DNA of 52,918 nucleotides. Origin: Paenibacillus ehimensis NBRC 15659 (GTDB taxonomy: Bacteria; Bacillota; Bacilli; Paenibacillales; NBRC-103111). Position numbers and translations under genes: made by a program. How positions within the stretch are numbered: the first letter of the stretch is position 1; every line of letters begins with the position of its first letter. Shown here in pieces: positions 1-8,494 of the stretch. The notes under the pieces are model-generated. The model saw only the letters and a list, made by a program, of their open reading frames with translations. It was not told the origin of the DNA and did not search any database. The stretch covers positions 1 to 52,918 of the forward strand of contig NZ_BILX01000043.1 in NCBI RefSeq assembly GCF_004000785.1, written 5' to 3'.

Positions 1-1
1 T

Positions 2-481
2 TTTAATGACGCAGACCAGGACGAGCTCGCGTTCTATTACGGCTGGAAGTACCCGTGGTCGAGCACGCTGAGCGCTTCGGTAAGCGGAACGATGCTGCTG
101 CTGTCGGGGATGACGCAGGAACCGGGTTACGTAATCGTCCATGCGACAGACGGTCATGGCGCGTATGTATCCAATACGGTGAGCATAGGGAGCAGCAGCC
201 AGAACATGGTTCCCCAAGCATTGGCACAGCCGGCCGTTTCCTTAACGGGCGGATTGACGCAAATTGACCTGAGGAACTACTTTACCGATGCGAATCAGGA
301 CGTATTGACATATGTTTACGGCTCGACGTATCCGTGGTCGAATACGCTCAATGCTTCGATAAGCGGAACGATCCTGCTGCTGTCAGGGACGGCTCCGGAA
401 ACGACCCACGTCGTTATTCATGCAACGGATGGATACAGCGGATATGTAACCAATACTGTAACGATCAACGCTCAGCATTAA
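2..481 (+). CDS. C-terminal part of a secreted repeat protein (5' end outside window)
   Basis: The frame is open from the first bases of the window to a TAA at 479-481, so only the last 159 residues are visible. They hold two related units of about 75-80 residues: F-x-D-A-(D/N)-Q-D near the start, a YPWS(S/N)TL block, SGT(M/I)LLLSG, then V(I/V)HATDG and a closing YV(S/T)NTV(S/T)I strand. This looks like a tandem beta-sandwich (cadherin- or Ig-like) exoprotein, but the family is not identified and no anchor is visible at the C-terminus, which ends shortly after the last strand. The downstream SLH protein and glycosyltransferase fit a cell-surface locus. Function unknown; that the frame is coding is clear from the repeat conservation. 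Confidence 0.8.
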   Translation, partial: FNDADQDELAFYYGWKYPWSSTLSASVSGTMLLLSGMTQEPGYVIVHATDGHGAYVSNTVSIGSSSQNMVPQALAQPAVSLTGGLTQIDLRNYFTDANQDVLTYVYGSTYPWSNTLNASISGTILLLSGTAPETTHVVIHATDGYSGYVTNTVTINAQH

Positions 482-500
482 AATTTTTATAATGAACGAA

Positions 501-533
501 ATCGGCCAATCGGACGGTTGGCCGATATTTTTT
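501..533 (+). terminator. Intrinsic terminator after the repeat protein
   Basis: A perfect 9-bp stem (ATCGGCCAA at 501-509 with TTGGCCGAT at 518-526) has an 8-nt loop and is followed by a T-rich tail (527-533). It separates the repeat protein gene from the glycosyltransferase gene. Confidence 0.85.
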
Positions 534-553
534 GAAATAGGAAGGTCGGTTCT

Positions 554-2002
554 ATGCATCCGCGTCATGAGATGATAACCCATTTGTTAAGACAACAACG
601 ATATCCGGAAGCGGAAGCGCATGCCATCGAGCACGTCCGTTTATTCCCTATAGATGGGCAAGGTTGGGTTCTATTGGGAGAGGCGTTATTGCATCAACAG
701 AACGGTAAAATGGCCCGCCTTATGTTTGAGAGGGCACATCTTTTGGATCCCGAAGCCACCTGGATGCCAATGGCGTATCAAGAACTGGAGAAAGCCCCTG
801 CAGGGGCGCTGAGGCAGGATATCGTCGATTTGCTGCAAACAAAACCGGTTAGCGTGTCGGCAGCCATTATCGTGAAAAATGAAGAGCGCTGCATAAAGCG
901 CTGCCTCGATAGCATCATCGGGGTGTTCGACGAGATCATTGTTGTAGATTCCGGTTCGACAGACAAAACGTTGTCGATCCTAACCGATTATCCAACCGTT
1001 AAAGTTCATCAAACGGTATGGAACGAGAGTTTTTCGCAACTGCGAAACGAGGCGCTTGCCCACGTCACCTCCGATTGGGTGTTTTGGCTGGATGCGGATG
1101 AGTGGCTTCATCCGGAAGATCAGGCAAATGTTCGAACGGCTGCGGCGCTTTACTCCGGTTTAGGCCATATTATTCCGGTGCTGCATGTCGGATTGATCAA
1201 CCAAGTGAATGGTACGGAGATATGCGATTATTCCGTACCCCGTTTATTCCCGGCCAGACGGGGGCTTTATTACAGCGGCCGAATCCATGAACAAATCGCT
1301 ACGCAGGAAGAAGGAATATTTACTTCCAATGTTTTGCATAAACCGACCAAAATCAGAGTGTTCCACGACGGCTACGAAGCCTTTGTTAAAGAGGATAAAG
1401 ATAAGTTTAACCGCAATATCCGTCTCCTTCGTCTGATGACGCAAGAAGAACCCGAAAATTCAGGCTGGTGGTACTTTTTGGGGAGAGAGACGATGTCTCT
1501 GGGAGATTACGACAGCGCTTTGGACGCTTTGAGAAAATCCGAGGAACATGCACGTGCCAATCCCAAATTTGGCCGGATGCCTGAAGTTTATATGCTGATG
1601 ACCCGAATACTGGCATCGCGCAACGAATGGGAACAGGCCGAGGAATGCTGCCGCAAGGCGTTGAAGCTCCATCCTGACTTTCCCGATGCCCGTTATGCGC
1701 TCGCGGAGATACAGATGAGAAAAGCACGGTTGTTGCTTCAAGAGGCCGAAGGACACATTGGAGCAGCTGTTGAAGGCTTTGGAACTTACCGGGGGACCGT
1801 GACTGCGGACCGCGACATTCTTGCATGGAAAGCCGATGTCCTAAAGGCTGATTTATTGGTTCACTCCGGGAAAATAGCGGAAGCCGGGTTTCTGTTAAAA
1901 AAAGTGAGGCGGAACCATCCCAAAATCACGGTCCTGTCCAATAAACTAGCCTACTTTGATCTTCAGCGAAGATTGCTTGATCAATACCACCAAGAAAGAT
2001 GA
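554..2002 (+). CDS. Glycosyltransferase family 2 protein with TPR-like repeats
   Basis: 482 residues. The N-terminal ~90 residues are helical and TPR-like. A GT-A domain starts near residue 100 (AAIIVKNEERCIKRCLDSI, then EIIVVDSGSTDKT). The metal/nucleotide-sugar DxD-type motif is seen as WLDADEW around residues 178-184. The C-terminal half (about 290-480) returns to TPR-like helices. The architecture matches the SunS/TPR family of GT2 enzymes that transfer a sugar from a nucleotide donor to an acceptor, often a protein. The ATG at 554 has AGGAAGG just upstream. It lies 22 bp before a large SLH protein, so glycosylation of surface protein is a reasonable inference but is not shown. Acceptor and sugar are unknown. 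Confidence 0.85.
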   Translation: MHPRHEMITHLLRQQRYPEAEAHAIEHVRLFPIDGQGWVLLGEALLHQQNGKMARLMFERAHLLDPEATWMPMAYQELEKAPAGALRQDIVDLLQTKPVSVSAAIIVKNEERCIKRCLDSIIGVFDEIIVVDSGSTDKTLSILTDYPTVKVHQTVWNESFSQLRNEALAHVTSDWVFWLDADEWLHPEDQANVRTAAALYSGLGHIIPVLHVGLINQVNGTEICDYSVPRLFPARRGLYYSGRIHEQIATQEEGIFTSNVLHKPTKIRVFHDGYEAFVKEDKDKFNRNIRLLRLMTQEEPENSGWWYFLGRETMSLGDYDSALDALRKSEEHARANPKFGRMPEVYMLMTRILASRNEWEQAEECCRKALKLHPDFPDARYALAEIQMRKARLLLQEAEGHIGAAVEGFGTYRGTVTADRDILAWKADVLKADLLVHSGKIAEAGFLLKKVRRNHPKITVLSNKLAYFDLQRRLLDQYHQER

Positions 2003-2024
2003 AAACAGACGGAGGCGAGCATTC

Positions 2025-5000
2025 ATGTTTTTGAGCAAGAGGATCGTTATTCAAATGCTCCTGATTTTGTCCCTGGCGATGGTTTTACCCGTTTCGGCTT
2101 TTGCGGATACAGCTCCGAATAGCAGTGCAGCTATGGGGACGGTAAGCGGGGGCGTGACGGACCGCAGCGGGAAGCCGATACCGAATGCAGCCGTGGTTGC
2201 TTTGGATAGCCGAGGCCAAACGGTTGCGCAGGATATCACCAAGCCAGACGGCAATTACCGTCTGAACATTACGCCTGGAACGTATACGATTGAAGCCATT
2301 TACGAAACCGAGGGCTCCAGCAGTTCCGTTACCGTTAATTCGGATCAAACCACGACAGCCAACTTTTCGTTGAATACGGTGCTGTTTAGCGGTGTTGTCA
2401 CGAGAAGCGGCTTCAACGGCCCGCTGCCTTCAGGAATAAAAGTGAGAGTGATCGATGAGAATACAGGCTTTATGTATAATGAAGCTTCCGTTTCGCCGGA
2501 CGGCGCTTTTACGGTTCCGATCAATGAAGGTTCCTATACCGTAGCGGCGTATTTGTCTCAAGACGAACCGTTTTACGGCTCTGTATCTGGACTTACAGTG
2601 GATTCGACAAAATCGCCCATTTCGATTAGCATGAACCCCGCCGGCAAAGTCAGCGGTACAGTTCAATCCGCATCCGGAATAAAAGCGAGCTTCAAAGTGA
2701 AAGCCGTGAATCGGCAGGGATTGGTTTTGAACGAAACACGGGCAGACGCGAACGGTCATTATGCGCTTGCGGTCCCGACGGGCCAAGTTACCCTCGTTGG
2801 AGCCGCAGAGAATGAAGCCGGCACACAAACCAGCTCCGAAGCGACGATTGCGCCTGGTTCAACGACAATAAATCTGACGGTGATGAATTCCGGGTTAAAG
2901 GTGAGTCTGGCCAATGCGCCTGATAATTCGTCTGGGCGTGTTCGCGTGTTTGATTTGTTAGGAAACGCCTTTGCTCCGGATGTCGAACCTTCGTCTCCCA
3001 ACGGTACATATGCTTTTTTATTGCCACCCGGGACTTACGTTGTGAAAGCCAGCGCAGGTGCATACGCCGCGATTAGTCAGTCGGTAACTCTTGCAGCGGG
3101 CAAGAATGAGTCTGTAGAGATTGCCCTAGGGAATGCCGGCACGTTATCGGGCAAAGTATCGTATCCCAATAACCGGCTGAAAGCAAGCTTTGAGGACATT
3201 TCAATCACCGTTCAAGATAAGAACGGGCAAATTGTCGAGAAGCTGGCCCCGCTTCATGATGGCAGCTATGAGACTCTTTTGCCCGTAGGAAGTTACCGTA
3301 TTCGTGCGGCAGCGGGAGATTCGATCGCGGTAAAAGAGAACTTGAGCATTCTGGAAGGACAGGCAAGCACGTATGACCCGACGATAAATCCGACGGAAAT
3401 CACCGGTAAAGTGACCGAAGCGGACGGAACGATGGCACGATATGCGACAATCGTTGCTCTGTCTCAAGACGGCGGCTCCTATGCTTTCACCACATCGAAA
3501 GAAGACGGGACATACTCGCTAAAGGTTCCTCCCGGAACCTTCACATTAAAAACGATGCATTACCATCAAGTGGCGCTAAATAAAAATGTTAGCGTCCCCC
3601 GAAGCTCAAGCGTTACGGTAAATCCGGTATTAGGTGCGGCGGGCATCTTCAATGGTTATCTATCCAATGGGAAAACAAACGTAGGCGGGGCTTCGGCGAT
3701 CGTACGGGATCAGGCTCAAACGCCTGTCGATCGTATCGCCACTCACGCGGATACAGGCTTCTTTTCCTTGATGCTTCCGGCGGGCAAATATACCATTGAT
3801 AGCAAGTCGTTTGACGGCAATCAGACACCGACTGCGATTACCGTTGCCGCGGAGCAAACGCTGCGTCAGAATTTGGCAACAAAAGCCGGTAAAATTGGCG
3901 GTACCATCTCCGCTTCCGATGGCAAAACTCCGCTGGGCGGGGTCATCGTCCGCGCGCACAACGAGACCTATTCCAACTACACAAAAACAAACGGGGACGG
4001 AACGTTCAGTTTGTTTGTTCCTGAAGGAATTTATACATTGACTGCGGAAAAAAGCAATTTGGGGAGCATCACGAAGAACGTAGCCGTCAACAAGGAAAAG
4101 GATGCATTCGTACAAGCTTCATTGCAAGCAAACGGTGTTGTGACGGGGACAATTACGAACGGGTCCAATCCTGCAACACAGGCGTGGGTGAAAGTCTACG
4201 ATTCTGCAGACGGCATGCTGCTTGAGAAAATACAAACAGGGCAGGACGGGACCTATTCCGTCACTTTGCCTGCCGGAACTTACATCTTCAGAGCGGGATC
4301 GGCCGGATTCGTTTCTGCCGAAACTCGCGTAACGGCGATGGCGGACAAGATCGTGGTCAGCGATATAACGCTTTATACCACGAGCGGTGATTCGCCGGAT
4401 AGTGGTACGTCAAGCGCAGCCGGATCTACAGGCGGGGTACAGCCAACGGCAAAACCGGACGCGGCTGAAATCGTTTTGTATTCCGGCAAAGACGGAATTG
4501 TGGCCAAAGAGAGCAATAGCTTGGGACAAACGGTTACTAAAATATCAATAGACAAGGACAAATTAGCCGCAGCATTGCAAGCGACCGGCTCGGTAGTCGT
4601 CCAAATCGATCATGCCGACGTAGTGACTAAAGTCGAGCTGCCGGCGGAGTCTTTCCAAAATTCGGACAAAGTTCAAGCTGGGGCCTTGATCACGATACGC
4701 ACAGATGCGGTGGAATATAAGCTGCCGGTTCACGTATTACGTACTTGGACCCAGCCTTTGACCACGATGCAAAACATCAAGATTGCTGTGGCTATCGAGA
4801 AGCTGCCGTCAAGTATGAACGAGAACATTATCAAGACGAATCAGCTGGCCGGCACCCTGCTGACTAACCCGCTGGATTTTAAAATTACGGCCGAGGGCAG
4901 CAACGGGTTATCGCAGGAGCTGGTGAATTTCGGGGGTGTCTATGTAGAGCGCAAAGTAATCGTTCCGGGTGCCATTTCAAATAGGGATCATGTTACAGCC

Positions 5001-5690
5001 GTTACGGTTGATCCGGTTACCTATGAAGCGACCTTCATTCCTGCCTATATCGGAAAAGGGGAGCAGGCTTCTACGGTTAACATTTTTTCCGCCCATAATA
5101 GCATCTATACCGTAATCGCCGCAAATCGCACGTTTGATGACATCGCCGGACACTGGGCGGAATCGGACATCCAGCAGCTCGCATCGAAATTTATTGTCAA
5201 AGGGATGACCGACAAGCTCTATGAGCCCGATAAAAAAATAACGCGTGCGGAGTTTACTTCGCTGCTTGTCCGTTCGTTAGGCTTGCTGGAAGAGCCGGGC
5301 TACGCGACATTTAAAGACATTCAGCCAAAAGATTGGTACGCCGGAGCGGTCGGTGCGGCAGTAAAAGCGGGTCTTGTGAACGGATTTGAGAACGGAATGT
5401 TCGAACCGAATGGCACCATTACCCGTGAACAGATGGCTGTTATGATCAACAGAGCGCTTAGGACGGCAGGAAGCGATTCATCCTCTAAAGAAGCTGGTAT
5501 TCGGATAGACAAATTCAAGGACCGGGGAGCCATTAGCGAATGGTCGGCGGCTTCCGTTGAACAAGTCGTTCGAACGGGGATCCTCCAAGGAATGACCGAT
5601 ACGACGTTCGAGCCTGCCTTGGATTCGACTCGGGCTCAAGTCGCAACGGTGCTTAAGCGATTCTTGCAATATGTAAAATTCACCAACTAA
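2025..5690 (+). CDS. S-layer-anchored exoprotein with nine carboxypeptidase-regulatory-like repeats and three SLH domains
   Basis: 1221 residues from the ATG at 2025, chosen over an in-frame start at 1956 because GGAGG sits at 2011-2015 and the product then begins with a signal peptide ending near ASAFA (VSAFADT). Residues ~35-790 are nine tandem ~80-residue modules of the type GxVxxxxG...DGxYxLxVPxGTYTL, i.e. carboxypeptidase-regulatory/prealbumin-like beta sandwiches. A S/T/G-rich linker and a ~230-residue unassigned region follow. From about residue 1036 come three SLH domains (FDDIAGHWAE, FKDIQPKDWY, FKDRGAISEW) with TRAEF/TREQM-type motifs, which bind pyruvylated cell-wall polymer. The role is probably structural or adhesive on the cell surface. 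It is likely co-transcribed with the glycosyltransferase gene. Confidence 0.9.
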   Translation: MFLSKRIVIQMLLILSLAMVLPVSAFADTAPNSSAAMGTVSGGVTDRSGKPIPNAAVVALDSRGQTVAQDITKPDGNYRLNITPGTYTIEAIYETEGSSSSVTVNSDQTTTANFSLNTVLFSGVVTRSGFNGPLPSGIKVRVIDENTGFMYNEASVSPDGAFTVPINEGSYTVAAYLSQDEPFYGSVSGLTVDSTKSPISISMNPAGKVSGTVQSASGIKASFKVKAVNRQGLVLNETRADANGHYALAVPTGQVTLVGAAENEAGTQTSSEATIAPGSTTINLTVMNSGLKVSLANAPDNSSGRVRVFDLLGNAFAPDVEPSSPNGTYAFLLPPGTYVVKASAGAYAAISQSVTLAAGKNESVEIALGNAGTLSGKVSYPNNRLKASFEDISITVQDKNGQIVEKLAPLHDGSYETLLPVGSYRIRAAAGDSIAVKENLSILEGQASTYDPTINPTEITGKVTEADGTMARYATIVALSQDGGSYAFTTSKEDGTYSLKVPPGTFTLKTMHYHQVALNKNVSVPRSSSVTVNPVLGAAGIFNGYLSNGKTNVGGASAIVRDQAQTPVDRIATHADTGFFSLMLPAGKYTIDSKSFDGNQTPTAITVAAEQTLRQNLATKAGKIGGTISASDGKTPLGGVIVRAHNETYSNYTKTNGDGTFSLFVPEGIYTLTAEKSNLGSITKNVAVNKEKDAFVQASLQANGVVTGTITNGSNPATQAWVKVYDSADGMLLEKIQTGQDGTYSVTLPAGTYIFRAGSAGFVSAETRVTAMADKIVVSDITLYTTSGDSPDSGTSSAAGSTGGVQPTAKPDAAEIVLYSGKDGIVAKESNSLGQTVTKISIDKDKLAAALQATGSVVVQIDHADVVTKVELPAESFQNSDKVQAGALITIRTDAVEYKLPVHVLRTWTQPLTTMQNIKIAVAIEKLPSSMNENIIKTNQLAGTLLTNPLDFKITAEGSNGLSQELVNFGGVYVERKVIVPGAISNRDHVTAVTVDPVTYEATFIPAYIGKGEQASTVNIFSAHNSIYTVIAANRTFDDIAGHWAESDIQQLASKFIVKGMTDKLYEPDKKITRAEFTSLLVRSLGLLEEPGYATFKDIQPKDWYAGAVGAAVKAGLVNGFENGMFEPNGTITREQMAVMINRALRTAGSDSSSKEAGIRIDKFKDRGAISEWSAASVEQVVRTGILQGMTDTTFEPALDSTRAQVATVLKRFLQYVKFTN

Positions 5691-5730
5691 TGGTGTAAGG
5701 AAATTTAGATCGTATTTATTCGGGTAAAGC

Positions 5731-5759
5731 GTCCCTAACTTGGAGTTGGGGACGTTTTT
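5731..5759 (+). terminator. Intrinsic terminator after the SLH protein gene
   Basis: A 9-bp stem (GTCCCTAAC 5731-5739 with GTTGGGGAC 5745-5753, one T:G pair), a 5-nt loop and a T run (5755-5759). Confidence 0.85.
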
Positions 5760-5771
5760 AAGCTAAAACGC

Positions 5772-5801
5772 TTGCAGTGCGGCGGACATTTGTGTCACAA
5801 T
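5772..5801 (+). promoter_or_regulatory. Putative SigA promoter of deoR
   Basis: TTGCAG (5772-5777) and CACAAT (5796-5801) are separated by 18 bp, directly upstream of the deoR start. Moderate match to consensus; no operator repeats are seen here, so deoR itself may be constitutive. Confidence 0.4.
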
Positions 5802-5839
5802 ACATGGTAAAGTGTTCAGGGATGCAGATCGGGGGCTTT

Positions 5840-6784
5840 ATGGAACAAGAGAAGCTAAAAAAAATGATCGAGGCCGCCAAGCTTTACTATTTGCTGGATT
5901 ACAGCCAACAGGATATCGCGAACAAGCTGGAGGTTTCCCGGCCGACCGTTTCCCGTCTGCTGCAGCAGGCGAAAGAGGAAGGGATCGTCGAGATCCGCAT
6001 CTCGGATCCGACCGAGGACCGCAAAATTCTGAGCGAGCAGCTGGAAGAGAAGTTCGGGCTGAAGCGGGCGCTGGTCGCATCCATTCCGTTGTTCGAGGAT
6101 CATGTGATCAAGCAGTATTTGGGCAAGCTGACGGCCGATTATTTAAGGGAAATCGTTCAGGACGGCGACATCATCGGCACTATCTGGGGGACGACCATCT
6201 ATCAGGTGGCGACGCATCTGGAGCACAAAGCGCTGAAGGACGTCCGAATCGTCCAGCTGAAGGGCGGCGTCAGCCATTCCGAGAAGAAAACATACGCCTC
6301 GGAAACGCTTCATTTGTTCGGGATGGCGTTCGATGCGACGCCTTACCAGCTGCCGCTGCCGGCCATCGTCGACCATGTGGTAGTGAAGCAGGCGATTGAG
6401 GCGGACCGCCACATCCGGAAGCTGCTTGACATGGGCAAGCAGGCGAATATCGCTTTGTTCACGGTAGGCGTTCCCCGGACGGATTCGCTGCTGTTCCAGC
6501 TTGGCTATTTTACGGAGCAGGATATGCAGCTGATCGCCGACCATGCGGTAGGGGATATCGCTTCCCGGTTCTTCGATAAAAACGGCGCCATTTGCAACGA
6601 GACGCTGAATGCCCGCACGATCGGGATCGAGCTTCACGAGCTCAAGACAAAAGAACAGTCGATTCTCATCGCAGGAGGCTTGAAAAAAGTCGAAGGCATC
6701 CGCGGCGCTTTGAAAGCGCAGTACGCGAATGTGTTGGTAACGGATCAGTATACGGCCAAAATATTGCTGGAGCAAGAAGGATAA
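5840..6784 (+). CDS. deoR: DeoR, SorC-family deoxyribonucleoside repressor
   Basis: 314 residues from the ATG at 5840, preceded by GGGGG; in-frame ATGs further upstream (5777, 5804, 5822) would add residues that family members lack. The N-terminus carries a helix-turn-helix (YSQQDIANKLEVSRPTVSRLL). The rest is the SorC sugar-binding domain (GTIWGTTIYQVATHLE, and a C-terminal ILIAGG...KIRGAL-like block). In Bacillus subtilis DeoR is released from DNA by deoxyribose-5-phosphate and represses dra-nupC-pdp. The next three genes here are exactly those functions, and operator-like repeats lie in between. Confidence is high from context plus family. Confidence 0.92.
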   Translation: MEQEKLKKMIEAAKLYYLLDYSQQDIANKLEVSRPTVSRLLQQAKEEGIVEIRISDPTEDRKILSEQLEEKFGLKRALVASIPLFEDHVIKQYLGKLTADYLREIVQDGDIIGTIWGTTIYQVATHLEHKALKDVRIVQLKGGVSHSEKKTYASETLHLFGMAFDATPYQLPLPAIVDHVVVKQAIEADRHIRKLLDMGKQANIALFTVGVPRTDSLLFQLGYFTEQDMQLIADHAVGDIASRFFDKNGAICNETLNARTIGIELHELKTKEQSILIAGGLKKVEGIRGALKAQYANVLVTDQYTAKILLEQEG

Positions 6785-6820
6785 CGAGATTCATCAGATT
6801 CGGCATCCCGATTAAGGGGT

Positions 6821-6860
6821 AAGAAACCGACTGGGCGTAAGCTTGGATGGTTTCTTTTTT
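6821..6860 (+). terminator. Putative terminator after deoR
   Basis: AAGAAACC (6821-6828) pairs with GGTTTCTT (6849-6856) and T residues continue to 6862. The loop is long (20 nt) with only weak inner pairing. Separates deoR from the transporter operon. Confidence 0.55.
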
Positions 6861-6973
6861 TTGCACAACTCAAGAACAAATGTGAATACTAAGTCATACA
6901 AATGATTGAAAGTAGGACTTTTGGAACCGAAATTGCGAAGCCAACAAATAAGAAATGAAAGTTATTCCACAAA

Positions 6974-7035
6974 TTGTTCAAAATTTCTTGATTGATAAGA
7001 ACAAAAGTTCAATAATATATTTACATTTGTTCAAA
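6974..7035 (+). promoter_or_regulatory. DeoR operator cluster
   Basis: Three TTGTTC/GAACAA-type sites lie here: TTGTTCAAA at 6974-6982, an inverted repeat GAAC-AAAA-GTTC followed by AAT at 6999-7013, and TTTGTTCAAA at 7026-7035. The last lies inside the promoter spacer. In B. subtilis the DeoR operator is a palindrome at about -60 to -43 plus a direct copy of one half-site between -35 and -10. The palindrome and the 7026-7035 site reproduce that geometry. The third, upstream site is extra. Confidence 0.75.
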
Positions 7036-7048
7036 CGCTTGTTATAGT
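7020..7048 (+). promoter_or_regulatory. SigA-type promoter of nupC-pdp-deoC
   Basis: TTTACA (7020-7025), 17-bp spacer, TATAGT (7043-7048). The spacer holds a DeoR half-site. Transcription would start near 7055, leaving a ~205-nt leader before nupC. Confidence 0.7.
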
Positions 7049-7193
7049 TGAATTGTAATCGAAGCGGCTTCGAAACAGCATCATATTTAAAGCACATAAA
7101 AACTTCATGGTAAAGGAAATGCTAAAATGGCAGCATCGTACAAGACCCGTTGTTCCCTTTTCGTGTTCGATGTTGAAGCTTTTTTGCATTGAT

Positions 7194-7207
7194 TGCTAAC
7201 GCTTACA
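7194..7207 (+). promoter_or_regulatory. Candidate CcpA cre site in the deo leader
   Basis: TGCTAACGCTTACA differs from the cre consensus TGWAANCGNTNWCA at two positions and keeps the central CG and the CA end. It lies ~150 bp inside the transcript, where CcpA would act as a roadblock. The deo operon of B. subtilis is also catabolite-repressed. Inference from sequence only. Confidence 0.45.
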
Positions 7208-7261
7208 AACAACAATTCATTCCCTATACGTCCAAAATAGACGAGGCTGGAGGAATTCCGT

Positions 7262-8455
7262 ATGAAATTTTTATTCGTTGCGGCCGGATTGCTGCTGGTG
7301 TTTGCGGTGGGGTATTTGTTTAGCAACAACCGGAAAGGAATTCGCAGCAGACCGATTCTGGCTATGCTCGTTACGCAGATTGTGCTGAGCTTTATCATCC
7401 TGAATACGAAGATCGGCCTGGAGCTGATCACGTTCGTCTCCCGATTGTTCAACAAGCTGATGGAATTCGGGGTAGGCGGCGTCAACTTCGTATTCGGCGG
7501 CTTGGAAAACCAGGGCGCTTCGACCTTTTTCATCAATGTGCTGCTGCCGATCATCTTTATCTCGATCCTCATCGGCATCCTGAACTATGTGAAGGTGCTG
7601 CCGTTCGTCATCAAATATGTGGGGCTGGCGCTCAGCAAATTGAACGGCATGGGCCGGCTGGAAAACTATGTGGCGGTTTCCGCCGCGCTGCTCGGTCAAT
7701 CGGAAGTGTTCCTGACGACGAAGAAGCAGCTCAGCCGGGTCACGAAGCAGCGGTTGTACACGCTCTGCACATCGGCGATGAGCGCGGTCAGCATCTCGAT
7801 CGTCGGAGCGTACATGACGATGCTTGAACCGAAGTACGTCGTGGTCGCCATCGTGCTGAACATTTTCTCGGCGCTGATTGTCGCCAACATCATTAACCCG
7901 TACAAGCTCGATCCGGAGGAAGAGCAGGCGACGGTTGTGGCCGACGAGGAGCATCAGCCGAAGGAATCGTTCTTCCAGATGATCAGCGAAAGCATTATGG
8001 ACGGATTCAAAGTGGCGATTATCGTGGGTGCGATGCTGATCGGTTTTATCGCTTTGATGAATATGATCAACTACGTATTCGAACTGGTATTCCACATTTC
8101 GTTCCAGTCCGTGCTGGGCTATATTTTCGCACCGGTCGCGTTCCTGATGGGCATTCCGTGGAGCGAAGCCGTCCAGGCGGGGGGCATCATGGCGACGAAG
8201 CTTGTGACCAACGAATTCGTGGCGATGCTGAGCTTCAAAGACATCGCTTCGGGCTTATCGGTCCGTACGGTCGGGATCGTCTCGGTATTCCTGGTCAGCT
8301 TTGCGAACTTCAGCTCTATTGGCATTATTACCGGCGCGGTGAAAGCGCTGAACGACAAACGGGGAGACGAGGCTGCGCAGTTCGGCTTGAAGCTGCTGCT
8401 CGGCTCGACGCTGGCCTCGATTTTGTCGGCCACGCTCATCGGGCTGTTCCTATAA
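7262..8455 (+). CDS. nupC: NupC-type concentrative nucleoside transporter
   Basis: 397 residues, all-helical membrane protein with about ten hydrophobic segments. It carries features of the CNT (NupC) family: an N-terminal pair of helices, NKLMEFGVGGVNFVFGG, GQSEVFLTTKKQLSR, an FTAMSAVS-like TSAMSAVSISIVGAYM, and the C-terminal NEFVAMLSF and FANFSSIGIITGAVKAL blocks that form the sodium/proton and nucleoside sites. The family imports pyrimidine and some purine (deoxy)nucleosides. The ATG at 7262 has GGAGG 9 nt upstream. First gene of the operon nupC-pdp-deoC; in B. subtilis the order is dra(deoC)-nupC-pdp, so deoC has changed place. Confidence 0.93.
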   Translation: MKFLFVAAGLLLVFAVGYLFSNNRKGIRSRPILAMLVTQIVLSFIILNTKIGLELITFVSRLFNKLMEFGVGGVNFVFGGLENQGASTFFINVLLPIIFISILIGILNYVKVLPFVIKYVGLALSKLNGMGRLENYVAVSAALLGQSEVFLTTKKQLSRVTKQRLYTLCTSAMSAVSISIVGAYMTMLEPKYVVVAIVLNIFSALIVANIINPYKLDPEEEQATVVADEEHQPKESFFQMISESIMDGFKVAIIVGAMLIGFIALMNMINYVFELVFHISFQSVLGYIFAPVAFLMGIPWSEAVQAGGIMATKLVTNEFVAMLSFKDIASGLSVRTVGIVSVFLVSFANFSSIGIITGAVKALNDKRGDEAAQFGLKLLLGSTLASILSATLIGLFL

Positions 8456-8494
8456 AACATCGATTACTATACCAAACACGGGGAGACGAGAAAC

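Noticed and set aside
7029..7042. TTCAAACGCTTGTT as a cre site in the deo promoter
   Set aside because: Five or more mismatches to consensus; the core overlap comes from the DeoR half-site.
7107..7199. 30-codon ORF in the deo operon leader
   Set aside because: No Shine-Dalgarno site, and it runs into the candidate cre site; nothing suggests translation.
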